64,000 nt of DNA from SB11 sp965249955 (GTDB lineage: Bacteria; Bacteroidota; Bacteroidia; UBA8524), in NCBI GenBank assembly GCA_965249955.1, contig OZ252261.1, positions 1,674,001-1,738,000 on the forward strand, given 5' to 3'. Below are positions 36,319-45,900 of this stretch, piece after piece. Below the pieces are notes generated by a model, which was not told the DNA's origin, did not search any database, and saw only the letters and a list, made by a program, of their open reading frames with translations. Each line of letters starts with the position of its first letter. Within the stretch, counting starts at the first letter, position 1. A program made the translations under genes and the position numbers.

Positions 36319-37353
36319 TTAATATTTTCTTAAAAGCATATGTTGGTTGGCAGTAAGCAGGTTGCGGTATACACGGTTTAGCGTTGTGCCCTCCATAGCC
36401 ACTGCCATACCCAAATGGGAAAACAACACGCCCGCCAATGTAGAAACGTTGTTTGATAACGCAAAAACAGCTTCAGTTGCTTCACCTATCAACGTGGTGT
36501 TTACTCCCGCCTTGTTATGCTCGTCCCACGTTTTTTGGGCGTTGGCATAAAAGTTTTGGGCAAGCAACTCCAATTGCTTCTTTTCTTTTTTTAATAAAGA
36601 AGAAAGAAACGTCCACCGTGCAGCATTTCCCTTAAAATATTGACTTTGTTTTTCTGCCTCCTGTAAAAAAGCACGACTAAGCCCGAGCACCACTGCCGCA
36701 AAAGAAAAACGGGCAAACAACATAAAATCGAAACTATACACCCCCTCGTTTTTAAAGCTAACAGGCGGTTGGCTTAAATCAAACACTAAATCATTAGGCA
36801 CAAAAGCATTGGTTACACTTATAGTATTGCTTTCGGTGGCTTTTAAACCAAAGGCATCCCAATCATTACTAATGGTTACTTGCTCAGGCATAAAAGTATA
36901 GGCTTTTACTGTGCCGTTTTCATCGGCTGCGGTAGCCGTAAAAAATGTAGCAAAACCCGCTCCGCTGCAATATTTCCACGAGCCACTAACGGTATAGCCT
37001 CCGTCTGTTTTTTTAGCCACCCCCGAATGACCACTTCCAGCCAAAACAGCGTTTGAGGCAGAAAACAATCGGCTTGCAACACCCTCGCTATAATATCCTG
37101 CAAAGTAGTTGCCTCCGCTACCAATGGCGGCAAGCCAGCCTATGGTGCCATCAATAAAAGCGCAATCATCAAAAACACGCAAGGCTTGGGGCAAAGATTC
37201 TGCCCTGCCACCTAATTCAGAAGGAATAAACAGTTTTAAAATTTTGTGTTGATACAAAACCTCCAATACCTGTTTAGAGAGGCGTTTGTTTTTTTCAGCT
37301 TCAGCAGCACTGCTTTGTATTAATTCTATCTCCTGTTGACTAAAAAGCGACAT
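36319..37353 (-). CDS. Acyl-CoA dehydrogenase-like flavoprotein
   Basis: This 344-residue protein has the acyl-CoA dehydrogenase fold: N-terminal helices with LFIPSELGG (about 36-44), a middle beta domain (GGYTVSGSWKYCSGAGFATFF), and a C-terminal helical domain. The pattern DGTIGWLAAIGS and the Acyl-CoA_dh_2-like C-terminus place it nearer the DszC/HpaA-type monooxygenase branch than to fatty-acid dehydrogenases, and no obvious catalytic Glu of the latter was identified. The start overlaps the end of the upstream gene by 28 nt, so the two are co-transcribed or one has an extended tail. The substrate is unknown. Confidence 0.8.
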   Translation of the reverse strand: MSLFSQQEIELIQSSAAEAEKNKRLSKQVLEVLYQHKILKLFIPSELGGRAESLPQALRVFDDCAFIDGTIGWLAAIGSGGNYFAGYYSEGVASRLFSASNAVLAGSGHSGVAKKTDGGYTVSGSWKYCSGAGFATFFTATAADENGTVKAYTFMPEQVTISNDWDAFGLKATESNTISVTNAFVPNDLVFDLSQPPVSFKNEGVYSFDFMLFARFSFAAVVLGLSRAFLQEAEKQSQYFKGNAARWTFLSSLLKKEKKQLELLAQNFYANAQKTWDEHNKAGVNTTLIGEATEAVFALSNNVSTLAGVLFSHLGMAVAMEGTTLNRVYRNLLTANQHMLLRKY

Positions 37354-38036
37354 GGCCGCAACAACGCATTTTGTTTTGGAGATTGCAATACAAATTGTTC
37401 TTTTTTATTCTCTCCAAACAAGGTTTTAACCGTAAAGCCTTTTTCGTTTTTCTTTAGTTGCTCGGTTTCTTTTGGCGTTAAAAAAAGGATGTGGCTGGGC
37501 GGGTTGTATTCAATGTTTACACAAACCAGCCTATCGGTAGCGGGTAAGCAGTAGGGGTGTTGGGTATCATTATTAAACCACGTCATATTGTAAAGAAAGG
37601 TGCTTTTTTTAGTGCCATTAGCAGAATCATACCAAAAAAAGACATCATCATAATAAATAAAAGGAGAGTCAATAGATGTAGCGTAGTGGTACCATATACC
37701 GTTAGAACAGCCTAAGATGTTTTTGTTAACAAAGACCACTTTATCATAAAACCGAGAAGAATCAACAGTAATCTTTACCTTTAGTGTATCAAAATATTGC
37801 TGGTAGGTAAGCAAAAATTTCTTTTCCTCCTCAACAAAAGAGCCTTTGCCATACCATGTTTTAAAAGCTGCGTTCTCAATTACATGCTCAAAAGTGCCGT
37901 GTTTGTCAGTTGGGTTTTCTCTGTAGAAAGCATAACAATCACGATGCGTTAATGCGCTTTGCTGGCAAAACAGGGAGGTGTCTTGCCCCAATAGGCCAAG
38001 GGGAGAAACAAAAACAAACAGTAATAGCCAACGCAT
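37326..38036 (-). CDS. Small secreted protein of unknown function, paralogue A
   Basis: The frame is open to 38129, but the ATG at 38036 gives a signal peptide (MRWLLLFVFVSPLGLLGQ) and is preferred (236 residues). It is clearly paralogous to the next gene upstream (38095-38736): shared patterns include FYR.N.TDK.G.F.HVI, TWYGKG.F.E and YYQQ.FDTL.VKI.VDSS. It is ~16 residues longer at its C-terminus than the paralogue, whose last residues are KEQFVLR; the extension runs into the acyl-CoA-dehydrogenase-like gene. No known domain was recognised. Confidence 0.65.
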   Translation of the reverse strand: MRWLLLFVFVSPLGLLGQDTSLFCQQSALTHRDCYAFYRENPTDKHGTFEHVIENAAFKTWYGKGSFVEEEKKFLLTYQQYFDTLKVKITVDSSRFYDKVVFVNKNILGCSNGIWYHYATSIDSPFIYYDDVFFWYDSANGTKKSTFLYNMTWFNNDTQHPYCLPATDRLVCVNIEYNPPSHILFLTPKETEQLKKNEKGFTVKTLFGENKKEQFVLQSPKQNALLRPCRFLVNRR

Positions 38037-38094
38037 AAAAGCTAAACGCAAAACAGCAGGGCTTAGTGTGGAAATGCCAAGCCACATCTTTTCT

Positions 38095-38736
38095 TTAGCG
38101 CAATACAAATTGTTCTTTTCTTTTATCACTAAAGAGAGCTTTTACTTTAAAACCCTTTTTATTTTTTCTGAGTTTTTCGACCTTCTTTGGCGTAAGCAAA
38201 TGACAGCGGTATGGTTGAGGATAATACTCGATATATATAGAGATAAGACGGTCGGTATTTGGAATATTTATAAACAACGAAGAGTTGTTACTGAGCCAAA
38301 ACGTATCTCTAAGCAAGTCTTTTTTGGAAATAAAAGAAGAACCCTGTTCAATATCGACAAAATAAAAAAACGCCTCTTCTGGATATTTTGGAAAATAAAA
38401 GCAGCAAGGAAACCAAGTAGGGCTATTATTAATAAATAAAATACTATCTGATTTTTTTGATGAATCAACACTAATTTTTACTGTTAGGGTATCAAAATGT
38501 TGTTGGTAATAAAGTTTATACTTCCCTTTTCGCTCTATAAACTCTCCCTTTCCATACCAAGTTTGAACATCATCAGTAAAGATTACGTGCTTAAAAAAGC
38601 CGACCTTATCAGTGGAATTTTTTCTATAAAAGGTATAGCTATCACTAAATAAATCGCCATTTTCTTGCCAAAAGACAGCAGTGTCTTGTGAATACAATGT
38701 AAAAGGCAACAGGGAAACAAATAGAAGAATACGCAT
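38095..38736 (-). CDS. Small secreted protein of unknown function, paralogue B
   Basis: This 213-residue protein has a signal peptide (MRILLFVSLLPFTLYSQ) and is a tandem paralogue of the downstream gene, from which it is separated by 58 bp. Conserved features include TWYGKGEFIERKGKY, FDTLTVKISVDSSKK, and a C-terminal LLTPKKVEKLRKNKKGF helix. No family was recognised. A ~110-bp dispersed element lies immediately upstream (38764-38872). Confidence 0.65.
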   Translation of the reverse strand: MRILLFVSLLPFTLYSQDTAVFWQENGDLFSDSYTFYRKNSTDKVGFFKHVIFTDDVQTWYGKGEFIERKGKYKLYYQQHFDTLTVKISVDSSKKSDSILFINNSPTWFPCCFYFPKYPEEAFFYFVDIEQGSSFISKKDLLRDTFWLSNNSSLFINIPNTDRLISIYIEYYPQPYRCHLLTPKKVEKLRKNKKGFKVKALFSDKRKEQFVLR

Positions 38737-38763
38737 AATTATGAAACGAGAAAAAGCTCACAA

Positions 38764-38872
38764 GCTGGCGCAAGCATCAGCTTGTGCCAAAAATAATAGA
38801 GCGTCCGCTCGAGGTAAAGTTTGTTTTTCCTGTGCTGCCTTCCGCACTCCTTCGACTTCGCTCAGGATGACA
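38764..38872 (-). repeat. ~110-bp dispersed intergenic element, copy 1
   Basis: Read on the minus strand, this 109-nt segment aligns along nearly its whole length with plus-strand 42770-42879, with scattered substitutions. It contains short hairpin sequences such as GAGCGGACGCTC and the TGTCATCCTGAGCGAAGTCG core at one end. It has no coding potential of its own. Confidence 0.75.
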
Positions 38873-38890
38873 CAGCAAAAGCTGACACCC

Positions 38891-39631
38891 CTAAACAGTA
38901 CGCTGCCTTACACTTTCATACAAAAGCATACCTGCAGCCACCGATACGTTTAGCGATTCTATTGTACCCATCATAGGCACTTTTAGCAGCAAATCACAGC
39001 GGCGAAGATATTCTGGTGAAACACCTGTCTCTTCATTACCCATTAGTATCGTCAAAGGGCCTTTTAGGTCGGCTTCCCAACTGTTTGTCGCACCTTCTTC
39101 AGTTGCTGCAGCCAGTATAAGTCCGCTTTCTTTTAGGTAGTCTAACGAGCTTTTTAGGTTGTGCACACGGCACACAGGTATTTTTAGCAAAGCACCCGCA
39201 CTGGTTTTTATTGCATCATCATTTATTGCAGCACTACCTTTGTCGGGTATCAGCAGAGCGTGTACACCCATACACTCGGCAGTACGGGCAATAGCACCAA
39301 AGTTGCGCACATCAGTTACTTTGTCTAGCGCAATAACCAAAGGAGTTTCGCCACGTTCAAAAGCCTGTTGTATTATCTCTTCAATATTTTGGTATTCAAT
39401 TAGCGAAGCAAGAGCCACCACACCTTGATGGTTTTTGTTTCTATCGGCAATTTTAAAGAAGCGATAGTGCGGTAATATTTGGTGCGGAATATCAAAGTCT
39501 TTCAGCATTTTGCGCAAGCGGGTTTGCAACTCGCCTTTTGCACTTTCTTCTATAAAAACTCTTTCAAGCGGCTGACCTGATTCTATGGCTTCAATAACCG
39601 GATGTAGGCCGTATATTTTTTGTTGTTGCAC
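38891..39631 (-). CDS. rlmB: 23S rRNA (guanosine(2251)-2'-O)-methyltransferase RlmB (TrmH family)
   Basis: This 246-residue protein is a SPOUT-class 2'-O-methyltransferase. The N-terminal substrate-binding domain (about 1-80, IYGLHPVIEAIESG) is followed by the knotted SPOUT domain with the TrmH-family motifs LDKVTDVRNFGAIARTAE, LLIPDKGSAAIND, LMGNEETGVSPE and VPMMGTIESLNVSVAAGMLLYE. The start codon is GTG (complement of 39629-39631), and its first base coincides with the last base of the upstream gene's TAG stop (1-nt overlap), so translation is probably coupled to the DUF2723 gene. Confidence 0.93.
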   Translation of the reverse strand: MQQQKIYGLHPVIEAIESGQPLERVFIEESAKGELQTRLRKMLKDFDIPHQILPHYRFFKIADRNKNHQGVVALASLIEYQNIEEIIQQAFERGETPLVIALDKVTDVRNFGAIARTAECMGVHALLIPDKGSAAINDDAIKTSAGALLKIPVCRVHNLKSSLDYLKESGLILAAATEEGATNSWEADLKGPLTILMGNEETGVSPEYLRRCDLLLKVPMMGTIESLNVSVAAGMLLYESVRQRTV

Positions 39632-42612
39632 TATGGTGTGTGGGTTTTGGGAGCGAAGAAAGCCAAAAACTTTTCAATTTCCTGCGCCTTTTGGGTTTGC
39701 TGTTGTGAATTTAGTAAATCTTTTAGTTGCCGCAGCCCTTTAAGCGATATTTTAATTTCTTTTCGGGCACTATAATCGGCAATAGTATTTTTTAGGCTTT
39801 GGCAGTAAGTGGTTTCGTCCATAAGCCTTTGCATAAGTTGTTGTACATAAGCATTGGCTTTTTCCGTTTGCCCACTAGCATACAAAGCATTGGCAAAGGT
39901 AAGCGGTGCGGCGTAACTATTAAAATCAAAATTGTTTAATTCAAAAGCATCTACACACAACAAGGCCAGTTCGCCCGCCTTTTCGGGGTTCAACTCTTGC
40001 TGATATGCTTTTATGTTATGGGCAGAAACATCCATATAGTGCTGCGCTATTTTTTTAGCTTCAGGGTCTATATAGTTTTTGGTTGATGAAAACCCGCGCA
40101 ATTGCCATTGTTTTATCAAGGGAGCTAAATTGTAAGAAGTTAATCCGCTAGTTTCTGTCCAATCAGGGCTAGAAGAGTTTCCCAAACGATATACTAACCC
40201 TTCGTAATCAAGCCAACTTTGCAATTGGGGCAAAGGCATTTTTTTACTTCGTGATGAAAAATATATCGGCCTATCGGGGTTATTTGCCAAAATGTCCATT
40301 AGCAATACATCGGCACGAGTAAGAAAACGGCTGTTTAAATCGAAACTATAAATTATTCCCGTTGTACTGCTGTCCGTATCAAAACGTAAAAAAAGACTTC
40401 GGGCGGGCAGAGTACAACGTAGGTTTCCACTGCTTAGCGTTTCAGTATTGTTGCTATCTTGTGCTATATACGCCAAAGCATCGGCAAAGTGCATTTCGGG
40501 TTTTTCATTGGGTGTAGGGGGAACAATACTCACCAATAAACGCTTGCTTTGTTGGTATTTATGCGGGCTTATACTTAGCTGTATTGGTGGCGAGTTGTAT
40601 TGCTGTTGTTGCAAACCAAAAGCACCCCAATCACTACCCAATAAGTTGGCGTTTATCACCCGCACATCAGTGCGCAAGCCTTCTACATTTTGCAAATACC
40701 AAAGCGGGTAAGTATCGTTATCGCCATACACAAACAAAATAGCGTTGGGTGCAAGCCCTTGCAGTAGGTTGGCGGCATAGTCGCGTGCAAAATAGTTGTC
40801 GCTTCGGTTGTGGTCGTCCCAGTTTTGGCTAATCAGCAACAGCGGCGATATGCAAAGCGAAACGATAAGTCCCAACCAAATACCTTTGGCTATTTTGGTG
40901 TGCAAAAAGCGCATTAGCCACAAAGCACCCAACCCAACCCAAACGCTAAATACCTGAAAAGAGCCTACAAAAACATAATCACGCTCGCGGGGTTCAAACG
41001 GAGGCACATTAAGGTATAAACACAAAAAGAAACCCGTAAAAAGAAACAAAACCAACAGCGCTACAAAACTCGTTTTATCTTTTTTAGCCTGAAAGAACAA
41101 CCCCGCAAAGCCCAACAGCAAAGGCAGTAAATAGTAGTTGTTGGCTGCCTTGTTGTTGGCTCGCGCTTTGGGCTGCCCGTTTAGTGGTGCAGCTATATTT
41201 TCATCAATAAAAGAAAAACCCGTTACACCGTTGCCATCCATAGCATTGCCATGCCCCTGCGCATCGTTTTGGCGGCCTGCAAAATTCCACAAATGATAAC
41301 GCACATACATATGCAGCATTTGGTATTTAAAAAAGAACTCGAGGTTTTTGGCTTGGCTGGGTTCGGCTTCGGGGTCTAACTTCGTCCAACCCACGTACCC
41401 GTCTTGACTATCGCCAGAAAAGACATCACCAATACGCGGAAACCACAACATATAGTTTTTATTAAACCTGTAATCGGTCTCGTGCCCCACAACTTCGTAT
41501 TGTCCGTTTTCATTGGGTCGCCAAATAGCCTTGCCTTGCAAAAAACTATCTATTGGGGCATTAAAAGCAGGGCCATGCACCAATGCCCGCCCGCCGTATT
41601 GCTCGCGGTTGAGGTACGAGAGAAACGAAAAAGCATTATCAGGCGCGTTAATATTAATAGGAGGATTTGCCGCAGCCCTTATAGGGACAAGAGTATACGA
41701 GGAGTAGCCGATAAGCACAAAAGCCAAACACAGCACAGCCAAATGTATTTTGAACCAATTTTTTTGGTGAGAAAAAAACAGCACTAAGGCAATAAACCCA
41801 ACCAAAAGAGCTAAAGAAAACCAAGCACCTGTGCCAATATTCCACGCCCAATGGTTCACCGCATAAAGGTCGGTATAGGCAGCAAGAGCGGGGATATAGG
41901 GAATAATAACAAATTGTATGGCCAGCAAAAGCGCAACACCCATAGCGGATGCTTTTACAATTCCCAAAAACGAATAAGGTTTAAGCCCAAAGTATACCAC
42001 AAAAACAACGGCAGGTATAACCAATAGGTTGAGCAAGTGCACCCCTATGGATAACCCCACAGCAAAAGCCATAAACAACAACCAACGGATGTGCAAAGGG
42101 CTGTTTTTATTCTCTTCCCACTTAAGCGAAGCCCAAAACACTAAAAGGGTAAAAAGTGAAGAAAGCGAATACACCTCGGCTTCTATTGCCGAAAACCAAA
42201 AAGTATCGGTAAAAGCAAGGGTAAGCGCGGCTACTGCTCCCGCACCCCAAATGCTTAGGTGTTGGTGAAACGCCAAAGGCAAGCCCATTGGGTTTACAAT
42301 TTTTGTGGCCAAACGAGTGGTGATGAGGTAGGTGAGCAACACACAAAAAGCACTGCTAACAGCACTTAACATATTTACCCAAAAGGCCACATTTTCTGCA
42401 ATGCCAAAAGCAAACAAACTAAACACCCGTCCTATTATTTGGTATAGCGGCGCACCAGGTGGGTGCACTACTTGCAGGCGGTATGCGCCCGAGATAAACT
42501 CGCCACAATCCCAAAAGCTAACCGTTGGCGATAGTGTGAGTGTATATACCCCCAATGCTATAAAAAATACAGCAGCGGCTATTATTTTGTGTGTACGGGG
42601 GTAGTTTATCAC
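39631..42612 (-). CDS. DUF2723 family membrane protein (O-mannosyltransferase-like, GT-C type)
   Basis: This 993-residue protein has about 12-14 transmembrane helices in its first ~600 residues and a soluble C-terminal region with TPR-like helices (about 860-990). The family signature SFWDCGEFISGAYRLQVVHP follows the first helix, where the acidic residues resemble the first-loop catalytic site of GT-C glycosyltransferases. NWDDHNRSDNYFARDYA and YGDNDTYPLWYLQNVEGLRT are further conserved blocks. DUF2723 proteins are thought to be lipid-sugar-dependent protein glycosyltransferases, but the reaction is not shown by this sequence. A paralogue lies upstream, and rlmB follows with a 1-nt overlap. 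Confidence 0.85.
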   Translation of the reverse strand: MINYPRTHKIIAAAVFFIALGVYTLTLSPTVSFWDCGEFISGAYRLQVVHPPGAPLYQIIGRVFSLFAFGIAENVAFWVNMLSAVSSAFCVLLTYLITTRLATKIVNPMGLPLAFHQHLSIWGAGAVAALTLAFTDTFWFSAIEAEVYSLSSLFTLLVFWASLKWEENKNSPLHIRWLLFMAFAVGLSIGVHLLNLLVIPAVVFVVYFGLKPYSFLGIVKASAMGVALLLAIQFVIIPYIPALAAYTDLYAVNHWAWNIGTGAWFSLALLVGFIALVLFFSHQKNWFKIHLAVLCLAFVLIGYSSYTLVPIRAAANPPININAPDNAFSFLSYLNREQYGGRALVHGPAFNAPIDSFLQGKAIWRPNENGQYEVVGHETDYRFNKNYMLWFPRIGDVFSGDSQDGYVGWTKLDPEAEPSQAKNLEFFFKYQMLHMYVRYHLWNFAGRQNDAQGHGNAMDGNGVTGFSFIDENIAAPLNGQPKARANNKAANNYYLLPLLLGFAGLFFQAKKDKTSFVALLVLFLFTGFFLCLYLNVPPFEPRERDYVFVGSFQVFSVWVGLGALWLMRFLHTKIAKGIWLGLIVSLCISPLLLISQNWDDHNRSDNYFARDYAANLLQGLAPNAILFVYGDNDTYPLWYLQNVEGLRTDVRVINANLLGSDWGAFGLQQQQYNSPPIQLSISPHKYQQSKRLLVSIVPPTPNEKPEMHFADALAYIAQDSNNTETLSSGNLRCTLPARSLFLRFDTDSSTTGIIYSFDLNSRFLTRADVLLMDILANNPDRPIYFSSRSKKMPLPQLQSWLDYEGLVYRLGNSSSPDWTETSGLTSYNLAPLIKQWQLRGFSSTKNYIDPEAKKIAQHYMDVSAHNIKAYQQELNPEKAGELALLCVDAFELNNFDFNSYAAPLTFANALYASGQTEKANAYVQQLMQRLMDETTYCQSLKNTIADYSARKEIKISLKGLRQLKDLLNSQQQTQKAQEIEKFLAFFAPKTHTP

Positions 42613-42733
42613 CCACCAAAAATAGGTTTTTGTATTGTGTTTAAAATATACTCGTTACACAAAAACTCGCCGTTCAATAGTCCCCTTGTGCAAGTCATCC
42701 TTTTCTTTATCAATTAACTGGTAATACAATAGT

Positions 42734-42760
42734 GAGATCCCGAAACAAGTTCGGGATGAC
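42734..42760. repeat. Short palindromic repeat (GAGATCCCGAA type)
   Basis: The hairpin ATCCCGAA-acaag-TTCGGGAT is followed by GAC. The same design occurs at 61222-61250 (inverted orientation) and, with a compensated stem, at 61276-61303. It lies in the intergenic region between the two DUF2723 genes. Confidence 0.7.
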
Positions 42761-42769
42761 TGGTGCGGA

Positions 42770-42879
42770 TGTCATTCTGAGCGGAGTCGAAGAAGTGCTG
42801 AAGACAGCGCAGGAAAAAACAACCTCTATGTCGAGCGGACGCTCTATTATTTTGGGCACAAGCGGACGCTTGAGCCAGC
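42770..42879 (+). repeat. ~110-bp dispersed intergenic element, copy 2
   Basis: This 110-nt segment is the inverted counterpart of 38764-38872. Shared blocks include GAGCGGACGCTCTATTATTT, an AAGC-n4-GCTT hairpin, and the TGTCATTCTGAGCGGAGTCG core. The two copies point in opposite directions and flank rlmB together with the 993-residue DUF2723 gene. Confidence 0.75.
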
Positions 42880-42895
42880 AATGCACCAAAACAAA

Positions 42896-42919
42896 GAAAG
42901 CCCCTTAATAGGGGCTTTC
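42896..42919 (-). terminator. Intrinsic terminator of the second DUF2723 gene
   Basis: The arms GAAAGCCCC and GGGGCTTTC enclose a 6-nt loop. Read on the minus strand the stem is followed by a T-rich stretch. It is 30 bp downstream of the stop of the minus-strand gene at 42949. Confidence 0.8.
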
Positions 42920-42948
42920 AGGCATTCTTTTTGAAAGAAAATCACATT

Positions 42949-45900
42949 TTAATTTAACAGATTTTCCATTTTGGTTTTCTGGTCTGTTCTGCCATATTGT
43001 GCAGCAAGGTTTATACAATCACGTATTGCATTTTCTGCTTGTTGGCGTTCTTGGCGAATTAGCTGTGAGTTTTTAGAGCCTTTATACTGTTTAAAGTAAT
43101 TAACCCTTTGACTTGCATCAGTAGAAATAATATTCATCAAGGCATCGCCTTTTTCAGGAGCACCACAACGGTAGTATATATCTATATAGGCCAACATATT
43201 ATCGCCAAACGGCATATTTCTGTTAGGTATAGATTTTTGGCTATGGTCTAGTGCAGCAATAGCTTTTTCGTTTTTACCTTCTTGGTAAAGTGCTACTGCT
43301 AAACGGTAGAAATGGTTGCGAACATTATAAGGCACAAGTTTAGCCTTATCGTCAACATACATTTCGTGGTCTTCCATTCCTCCCCATTTGTACACATTAA
43401 CCAATAGGTTGTATAGCGTATCGGTATTAATACGGCCATAGTTGTTTTGCGCTTGTGGAGGAGTGTTGTAGGGCACTATACGGTATACTAAACCGCGCAA
43501 CTCAAAATAGTTCATCAAGCCCATGTATACATCACTACCGGTAGTAGTGGTAAAGCATACCGGCCTTTCATTGCTGTTATTGGCAATAATATCCAACAAC
43601 AACAAACCATTTTTATATAAAGCGTTACCCGGCAAATCAAACAACAACTCGTTTACACGCCCAACGGTATCGTTAGGGCTTATCCAGCCGTTTTTAATGT
43701 AAGCCGCCATATCAACCGTAATTTTTAATTTTTTGGTTGGCACGTACGAGGTATACTCGTTGCTGTTATTATCATACAACTTGTCAGCATTGTTTTCGCT
43801 GGCAATAAAACGCATCACGTCCTTAAGCTCGTAATAAGCATTAGGGTTAAAGTTTTTGTTTTCACCCACACGCACATAGTCACGTTCGCCTGTCATGTAC
43901 TGTTCAGGAGTAAAAGTAAACTTAATCGGAGCAGACTCGTACGTTTGTTGGCGTAGGCTATTGGCATACTCTGCAGCACCCAAAAGGCTATAGTTTATAA
44001 CCCTTACGTCGGTTCTGTATTTTTCAACGTTTTGCGCATACCAAAGCGGATAAGTATCGTTATCGCCATTGGTAAATAGTATTGCATTTTTAGGGCAAGA
44101 GTTCAAGTAATCTTTAGCAAAATCAATAGTCATGTAGCGGTTGCTACGGTCGTGGTCGTCCCAGTTTTGACTACCCATAAGTGTAGGCGCAGCCAAAAGA
44201 CAAACTACGGTGGCCACTGCTGCTGCCGAAGTTTTGTTCATTTTAGTACTTAACCAAGTAAACAGAGCAAGCACAGCCAAACCTATCCATGTACAGAACA
44301 CTTGGAATGAACCCACAAACACATAATCCCTTTCGCGAGGTTCAAAAGGCGGTGGGTTTAAGTACAGAATAAGAACCACCCCTGTAATTAAGAAAAGTAT
44401 TCCCAAAATAAACGAGTCGCCCCGAGCATTTTTAATATGGAAAACCAAACCTATTAAACCCAATATAAAGGGCAGCATATAGTATTTGTTCTTTCCTTTA
44501 TTAGCCATAAAGCTATCGGGCTGGTTGCTTTGGGGGCCAAGTCGAGCCTCATCCAAAGGCGTAATACCTGAAATCCAGTTGCCGCTTACAGGGCCAATCA
44601 TACCCTGGTCATCGTTTTGGCGACCACTAAAGTTCCACATAAAGTAGCGCCAATACATCCAACCCAGTTGGTAATCGACAAAAAACTTGATGTTGTGTTT
44701 AAATTTAGGCTGTTGTTTCTCTCCCAAACCCGTCCACATACGATAACCTACCGCATGCGATTGGTCGTTGATATCATAAATACGAGGGAAGAAAACTTTG
44801 TCTTTCTTGTCAAAAGTATACTCAAAGTTTTGGCTCACCATTTTATACTTCTTGTCTACACGCGCATACTTTTTATTGGTAAGCTCATACCCTGTTGGGC
44901 GAGCGGTAAAGTATGGGCCATAAAGCAAAGGACGGTCGCCATATTGCTCACGGTTTAGGTAGTATACAAGGTTAAAAGGATCTTCGGGGTTGTTCATATC
45001 AATTGGCGGGTTGGCCAATGAGCGGATAACCACCATTGAGTATGATGAGTAACCGATGATGATGAATGAAAAAGCTAACAAAGCAGTATTAAACGCTACT
45101 TTACCACGACGTTGAGTGTAGATAACACCAAACACAGTAGCACTAATAAGCAGCAACAAAAAGAATATTGCACCCGAGCCGAAACCCAAGCCAAAGTTGT
45201 TTACAAAGATTAAATCGAATTTTGAAGCTAATGTTGGAATACCGGGTATAACGCCCAATTGAACAAAAACCAGCAAAACACCGCCCAGCAAACCGGCTAG
45301 TATTATTCCCTTGCGGGTAATGTTTTGGTAGCGACGGAAGTAGTATACATATACTATGGCTGGTATAACCAATAAGTTAAGTAGATGGACACCTACTGCC
45401 AAACCGATTACATAACCTATAAACACCAACCAGCGGTCGCTGTGGCGTTCATCAGCATTGGCCTCCCACTTCAAAATTGCCCAAAAAGTTAAAGCAGTAA
45501 AGAAAGAAGAAGAAGCGTAAACCTCAGCCTCAACAGCTGAAAACCAAAAAGTATCGCTAAAAGTAAGTGTTAGAGCCGCAACCAAACCCGAACCCATAAT
45601 GGCAGCCAAATGCCCCATGCCAAGTTCAGTATCTTTAGTAATGTTTAATACCAGCTTGCGGGCAAAATAAGTAGTAATCCAAAAGGTAAACATTACGCAA
45701 AAAGCACTGGCAAGTACCGAAAGCATATTTACCATAGGGGCTACCATTTGCAAGTTATCACCTGCAAAAAGCGAGAAAAATCTACCCAACAGCAAAAACA
45801 TAGGTGCCCCCGGCGGGTGCACTACTTGCAAGCCATACGATGCAGAAATAAACTCGCCGCAATCCCAAAAACTGGCCGTTGGCTCCATAGTTAGGGCATA

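Noticed and set aside
36290..36335. Possible terminator after the orphan membrane protein
   Set aside because: The GGGTTATC/ACACCC pairing is imperfect and too weak to call.
38681..38953. 90-codon plus-strand ORF
   Set aside because: It crosses the dispersed ~110-bp element and the rlmB 3' end, with no homology or start signal.
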